Assembly (NCBI GenBank): GCA_937943665.1
Contig: CALEAR010000096.1
Location: 1-10,058 of the forward strand
DNA from: an uncultured Alcanivoracaceae bacterium
Lineage (GTDB): Bacteria > Pseudomonadota > Gammaproteobacteria > Pseudomonadales > Alcanivoracaceae
DNA: 10,058 nt
Direction of reading: 5' to 3'
Part shown: positions 7,534 to 10,058 of the stretch, piece after piece
Layout of the letters: every line of letters starts with the position of its first letter
How positions within the stretch are numbered: the stretch's first letter is position 1
The notes under the pieces: generated by a model
The model's database searches: none
Seen by the model: only the letters and a program-made list of their open reading frames with translations
Told to the model about the DNA's origin: nothing
Translations under genes and position numbers: made by a program

Positions 7534-8406
7534 TTACGCCTTTAAACGATGAATTAATGCAGCGAGGTCCACAGCATCAAAGGTTTGTTTTTCACCGCAA
7601 AAATCACACTGTATTTCGGCGTTGTTTTGTTCGTCAAGTATTTCCTGAAGTTCAATGGCGCCAAGGGAGATCAGGGCGCGTTCCACACGCTCTCGAGAAC
7701 AAGTGCAACCAAAGCTTACAGGTTGTGCCTCGGGCAGTTGGGGTGGATCTTCGTGAAATAATCGGTGCAATACGGTTTCCACAGGCAAGCCTAGCAATTC
7801 TTCCATGGAAAGGGTTTCGCTTAGGGCCACCACGTGCTCCCAAGTGCGCTGGTTTTCCTCAGCACTGGCCACTTGTTGCGGTAGGGCTTGTAGCATTAAG
7901 CCTGCAGCTTGGCCATTGCCTGAAGCGAGCCAAATTCGCGTGGGTAATTGCTCGGAATGGGTGAAATAATCCTCCAAGCAGGCCGCAAGCGAATCGCCTG
8001 CTAAGGGCACCATGCCTTGGTAATCTTGCCCTTGATCAGGGCGGATCGTAATGGCCATCACGCCATCGCCAAGCAATTCTCTAGGCGTGGCTGTGTTGGG
8101 TACGGGCACATCATCATTCGTTTGGATTAAAGCGCGAATTTCGCTGTTATGGTTGCATTCTGCCAATAGCAGTTTAACAGCACCATCGCCTTGGGCTTGG
8201 ATGCTCAAACGGCCATTAAATTTTAAACTGCCGCTCATTAAGGTGGCAGCGGCCACGGCTTCCGCTAATAAGCTTTCCGCTTCTAAGGAGTAATCACGGG
8301 CGCTAGTGATGGGCGTTAAGCTGTTGCTTAGGCGCACAATTTCACCGCGAATATCACTGTTGGGGAATAGAAAACGTTGTCGAATATCAGAAGAGCTTTG
8401 GTTCAT
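7534..8406 (-). CDS. hslO: Hsp33 redox-regulated chaperone HslO
   Basis: Hsp33 is a cytoplasmic holdase chaperone that is switched on by oxidative stress. In the reduced form four cysteines hold zinc; oxidation releases zinc, unfolds the linker and exposes the client-binding surface. The 290 residues show the N-terminal chaperone domain (about 1-180), the linker, and the C-terminal zinc centre with both halves intact: C234-T-C236 and C267-D-F-C270. Other cysteines (C84, C143) are outside the switch. The ATG at 8406 shares one base with the hslR stop (TGATG), and GGAT lies 8 bases upstream within hslR, so translation is probably coupled. The yrfG-hslR-hslO order is the same as in E. coli. Confidence 0.97.
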   Translation of the reverse strand: MNQSSSDIRQRFLFPNSDIRGEIVRLSNSLTPITSARDYSLEAESLLAEAVAAATLMSGSLKFNGRLSIQAQGDGAVKLLLAECNHNSEIRALIQTNDDVPVPNTATPRELLGDGVMAITIRPDQGQDYQGMVPLAGDSLAACLEDYFTHSEQLPTRIWLASGNGQAAGLMLQALPQQVASAEENQRTWEHVVALSETLSMEELLGLPVETVLHRLFHEDPPQLPEAQPVSFGCTCSRERVERALISLGAIELQEILDEQNNAEIQCDFCGEKQTFDAVDLAALIHRLKA

Positions 8407-8816
8407 CAGAAATCATCCGAAAAGGGTGAAGAAAGTTGACGCCGGCGAAATTTTTCTAACTCGCGGCGTTGCTTTTTCGTTGGCTTAGAGGGTGGTGCTG
8501 TCATGGCGAGAGCAGCCGTTCGGCGCTGCTCCCGTGCTTTTTCACGAGCCGCAATACTATCAGCGGTTTCCTCATAAAGTAAGGCGGCTGCCTGTGCGTT
8601 ACCGCGTTTTTCTGAAAGGCCTGTTACTACCACAGTGCGTTGATCATAGCCCTGTTGCACCGTGTAGGTATCACCGATTTTAACAAGGCGGCTAGGTTTT
8701 ACCCGTTGGTTATGGGATTTCACGCGGCCTTGTTCAATGGCTTGGCGGCACAGGGAGCGCGTTTTATAAAAACGCGCAGCCCATAACCATTTATCTAAAC
8801 GAACACTCTCACTCAC
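8406..8816 (-). CDS. hslR: Hsp15, S4-domain heat-shock RNA-binding protein HslR
   Basis: Hsp15 binds 50S subunits that still carry nascent chain and tRNA after premature subunit dissociation, and helps recycle them. The 136 residues contain an S4 RNA-binding domain at about 5-65 (RLDKWLWAARFYKTRSLC, then AIEQGRVKSHNQRVKPSRLV) followed by a charged helical tail (75-128) rich in R, K and E, as in E. coli Hsp15 (AALLYEETADS is shared). The start is GTG at 8816. It overlaps the yrfG stop in the four bases GTGA (8813-8816), and the only nearby ATG is in the yrfG frame, so GTG is the likely true start. No good ribosome site precedes it, which fits coupling to yrfG. A perfect inverted repeat lies early in the coding region (8757-8777). 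Confidence 0.95.
   Translation of the reverse strand: MSESVRLDKWLWAARFYKTRSLCRQAIEQGRVKSHNQRVKPSRLVKIGDTYTVQQGYDQRTVVVTGLSEKRGNAQAAALLYEETADSIAAREKAREQRRTAALAMTAPPSKPTKKQRRELEKFRRRQLSSPFSDDF
8757..8777. repeat. Perfect 9-bp inverted repeat inside hslR
   Basis: GCGCGTTTT (8757-8765) and AAAACGCGC (8769-8777) pair perfectly around a 3-base centre. The repeat lies 40 to 60 bases into the hslR coding region and encodes part of the conserved motif ARFYKTR. It could fold in mRNA or act as a dyad in DNA. Because the protein motif is conserved, the symmetry may be a by-product of the codons used. Confidence 0.5.
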
Positions 8817-9466
8817 GGCATTATCTCGTTAAAGTGACTTATTCCCAAATAAGGTTGTGTATCGGGGCGAGCGGGCAAACCACTATCGGGTTGGCGAATA
8901 CTTGCTAAGTGGGCAATACCAAAGGATTCTGCAGCTTCAAGCACAGGTAAGGTATCATCCACAAAAAGGGTGGAGCTTTTATTAAAGCCCACTTGCTGTT
9001 GTAAGGAAGGCCAAAAGGATGGCGTTTCCTTAGCGGCGCCATGATCGTGGCTTGAAATGAGCTCATCAAAATAGGGAGCTAGCCCAGTGGCCTCCATTTT
9101 TATATCCAAAGCGATGGGGTCTGCATTGGTAACAAGCAAAACGCGTTTCTTAGCCTTTTTCAGTGCTTGCAGGAAGGGTTCAGCCCCTGGGCGCAAAGCC
9201 ACTTCATGGGCAAGATCATACTTTAAGCTGGCCAGATCCATATCTAGCTCTTTGGACCAAAACTCCAAGCTATACCAGTTTAGTGTGCCAAGGTGTGCTC
9301 TTGTCCACTGGGCCACTTTGGCAAAACCCTCTGCATTGGAAATGCCTGCTTTTTTAGCGTATTGCAGGGGCACATGGGTTTGCCAAAAGTAATTATCAAA
9401 GGCAAGGTCAAGAAGGGTGCCGTCCATGTCGAGCAATACGGTATCAATGGCAGACCAATTAATCAT
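8813..9466 (-). CDS. yrfG: YrfG-type HAD hydrolase (GMP/IMP nucleotidase)
   Basis: This 217-residue protein belongs to the haloacid dehalogenase superfamily. Motif I is LLDMDGTLLD with nucleophile D13 and acid/base D15. Motif II is LLVTNAD (T113), motif III is K146 (GAAKETPSFW), and motif IV is the acidic pair D170-D171 in LFVDDTLPVLEAA. A helical cap lies between about 20 and 90. The segment DTVLLDMDGTLLDLAFDNYFW is nearly the same as in E. coli YrfG, which dephosphorylates GMP and IMP; substrate choice here is inferred from that. The ATG at 9466 has no clear ribosome site, and no better start is seen. It is the first gene of the yrfG-hslR-hslO group and is divergent from nudE across 46 bases. 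The E. coli gene igaA (yrfF), which lies between nudE and yrfG there, is absent, as usual outside enterics. Confidence 0.92.
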   Translation of the reverse strand: MINWSAIDTVLLDMDGTLLDLAFDNYFWQTHVPLQYAKKAGISNAEGFAKVAQWTRAHLGTLNWYSLEFWSKELDMDLASLKYDLAHEVALRPGAEPFLQALKKAKKRVLLVTNADPIALDIKMEATGLAPYFDELISSHDHGAAKETPSFWPSLQQQVGFNKSSTLFVDDTLPVLEAAESFGIAHLASIRQPDSGLPARPDTQPYLGISHFNEIMP

Positions 9467-9475
9467 AGTGATAGT
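9447..9475 (+). promoter_or_regulatory. Weak candidate promoter for nudE
   Basis: ATGGCA (9447-9452, 4 of 6 matches to TTGACA) and GATAGT (9470-9475, 4 of 6 matches to TATAAT) are separated by 17 bases. The start of transcription would be near 9482, about 30 bases before the nudE ATG. The -35 half lies inside the start of yrfG. Both boxes are mediocre, so this is a suggestion only. Confidence 0.2.
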
Positions 9476-9492
9476 AAAACTCCCCGTGTGTG

Positions 9493-9510
9493 AATGAATA
9501 GGAATTCATA
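9493..9510. promoter_or_regulatory. ARG-box-like palindrome enclosing the nudE ribosome site
   Basis: ATGAAT (9494-9499) and ATTCAT (9504-9509) are perfect inverted repeats around AGGA. The pattern TGAAT-N4-ATTCA is the core of the E. coli ArgR operator (wNTGAATwwwwATTCANw), and the outer A bases also fit; only the GG in the centre departs from it. The AGGA in the loop (9500-9503) is the only good ribosome site for nudE, 9 bases before the ATG. The site might bind a regulator, or form a weak mRNA hairpin that affects nudE translation. ArgR operators usually come as two adjacent boxes, and no second box is seen. Confidence 0.4.
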
Positions 9511-9512
9511 GT

Positions 9513-10058
9513 ATGCAGCAAAAACCAGAAATTCTCGAAACTCGCCTTGTGGCTCGGAGCCGTTTGTTTGGCATCGAGGAAGTGGATTTGCGTTTTAGTA
9601 ATGGCGCAGAAAGAACCTACGAGCGTTTACGTACACCGCCTATCCCAGCAGTGATGTGTGTGCCATTACTGGATGAGGATACGGTGGTGTTGATTCGAGA
9701 ATATGGGGTTGGTTTGGAGGAATATCAACTCACTTTGCCGAAAGGTGCCCTAGATTCAGGAGAAGATTGGCGCGATGCGGCGAATCGAGAGCTTCAAGAG
9801 GAGGCGGGGTATGGGTGCAGAAAATTAACATGGCTTAAGCGTATGACGCTTTCCCCTGGGTATATGCAGCATCAAATAACGGTGGCCTTGGCTGAGGATT
9901 TATATGAATCCCGCTTGCCAGGGGATGAACCAGAGCCCTTAGAAGTGGTGACGTGGTCCCTGCAGGATCTTGATACACTGGTGGCACGAGAGGATGTGAA
10001 TGAAGCACGGGTAATAGCAGCGCTTTACATGGCCCGTGATGTGATAGCAAAACGGAAG
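9513..10058 (+). CDS. nudE: NudE ADP compounds hydrolase (Nudix), cut at the window edge
   Basis: The frame runs from ATG 9513 to the right edge without a stop, giving 182 residues; E. coli NudE has about 186, so only a few residues are probably missing. The Nudix box G-x5-E-x7-RELQEEAGY is complete at 78-100 (G78, E84, R92, E93, E96, E97), the metal site for cleaving diphosphates linked to a nucleoside. E. coli NudE splits Ap3A, ADP-ribose and NADH; the same range is inferred here. Upstream elements VLIREYGVGLEEYQLTLPKG and downstream LSPGYMQHQ also fit the ADP-sugar/NudE group. AGGA 9 bases before the ATG sits in the loop of an inverted repeat. The gene is divergent from yrfG, and this neighbourhood supports NudE over a general ADP-ribose pyrophosphatase (NudF type). 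Confidence 0.92.
   Translation, partial: MQQKPEILETRLVARSRLFGIEEVDLRFSNGAERTYERLRTPPIPAVMCVPLLDEDTVVLIREYGVGLEEYQLTLPKGALDSGEDWRDAANRELQEEAGYGCRKLTWLKRMTLSPGYMQHQITVALAEDLYESRLPGDEPEPLEVVTWSLQDLDTLVAREDVNEARVIAALYMARDVIAKRK

Noticed and set aside
9835..10050. 71-codon minus-strand frame near the right edge
   Set aside because: It is antisense to the second half of nudE, which has an intact Nudix box; there is no independent support.
1..10058. Mobile element, phage, defence system or CRISPR in the window
   Set aside because: Every gene belongs to a conserved chromosomal family, composition is even, and no transposase, integrase, terminal repeats or regularly spaced repeats are seen.

Overview
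The window looks like ordinary chromosome from a gammaproteobacterium, probably in the Pseudomonadales/Oceanospirillales range. The evidence is the AlgZ/AlgR (LytS/LytTR-type) pair beside argH, an LptM lipoprotein gene joined to lysA, and the pckA-hslO-hslR-yrfG-nudE neighbourhood also known from enterics. Base composition is near balanced and even. I see no insertion sequence, phage gene, CRISPR array, tRNA or rRNA. Coding is very dense: every gap is under 130 bases.

Left part (1-4061, all minus strand). Transcription runs argH, lptM, lysA, then a large envelope protein of the DUF748/AsmA-like group that continues past the left edge. lptM is a 48-residue lipoprotein gene whose 3' end overlaps the lysA start. 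Gaps are 43 bases (argH to lptM), a 14-base overlap (lptM to lysA) and 17 bases (lysA to DUF748), so all four may share a transcript. The group joins arginine synthesis, lysine synthesis and outer-membrane biogenesis.

Middle (4062-5900). A 125-base divergent region separates argH from algZ-algR on the plus strand. It holds an extended -10 box for argH and three copies of GCRGTAT. algZ encodes a membrane LytS-type sensor kinase and algR a LytTR response regulator; their frames overlap by 20 bases. algR ends on the base directly before the end of the convergent pckA, so there is no intergenic space for a terminator.

Right part (5901-10058). On the minus strand the order of transcription is yrfG, hslR, hslO, pckA. 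The first three are tightly coupled (4-base GTGA overlap, then 1-base TGATG overlap): a HAD nucleotidase, the ribosome-rescue heat-shock protein Hsp15 and the redox chaperone Hsp33. pckA (ATP-dependent PEP carboxykinase) follows after 91 bases containing a perfect 9-bp hairpin. nudE (Nudix ADP-sugar/dinucleotide hydrolase) is divergent from yrfG and is cut by the right edge. The 46-base yrfG-nudE gap holds an inverted repeat that resembles an ARG box and encloses the nudE ribosome binding site.

Overall this is a set of conserved housekeeping and regulatory genes. I found no clear sign of an undescribed multi-gene system. The points most worth a second look are the small regulatory-looking repeats, the gene-order joins and the acidic linker of the DUF748 protein.
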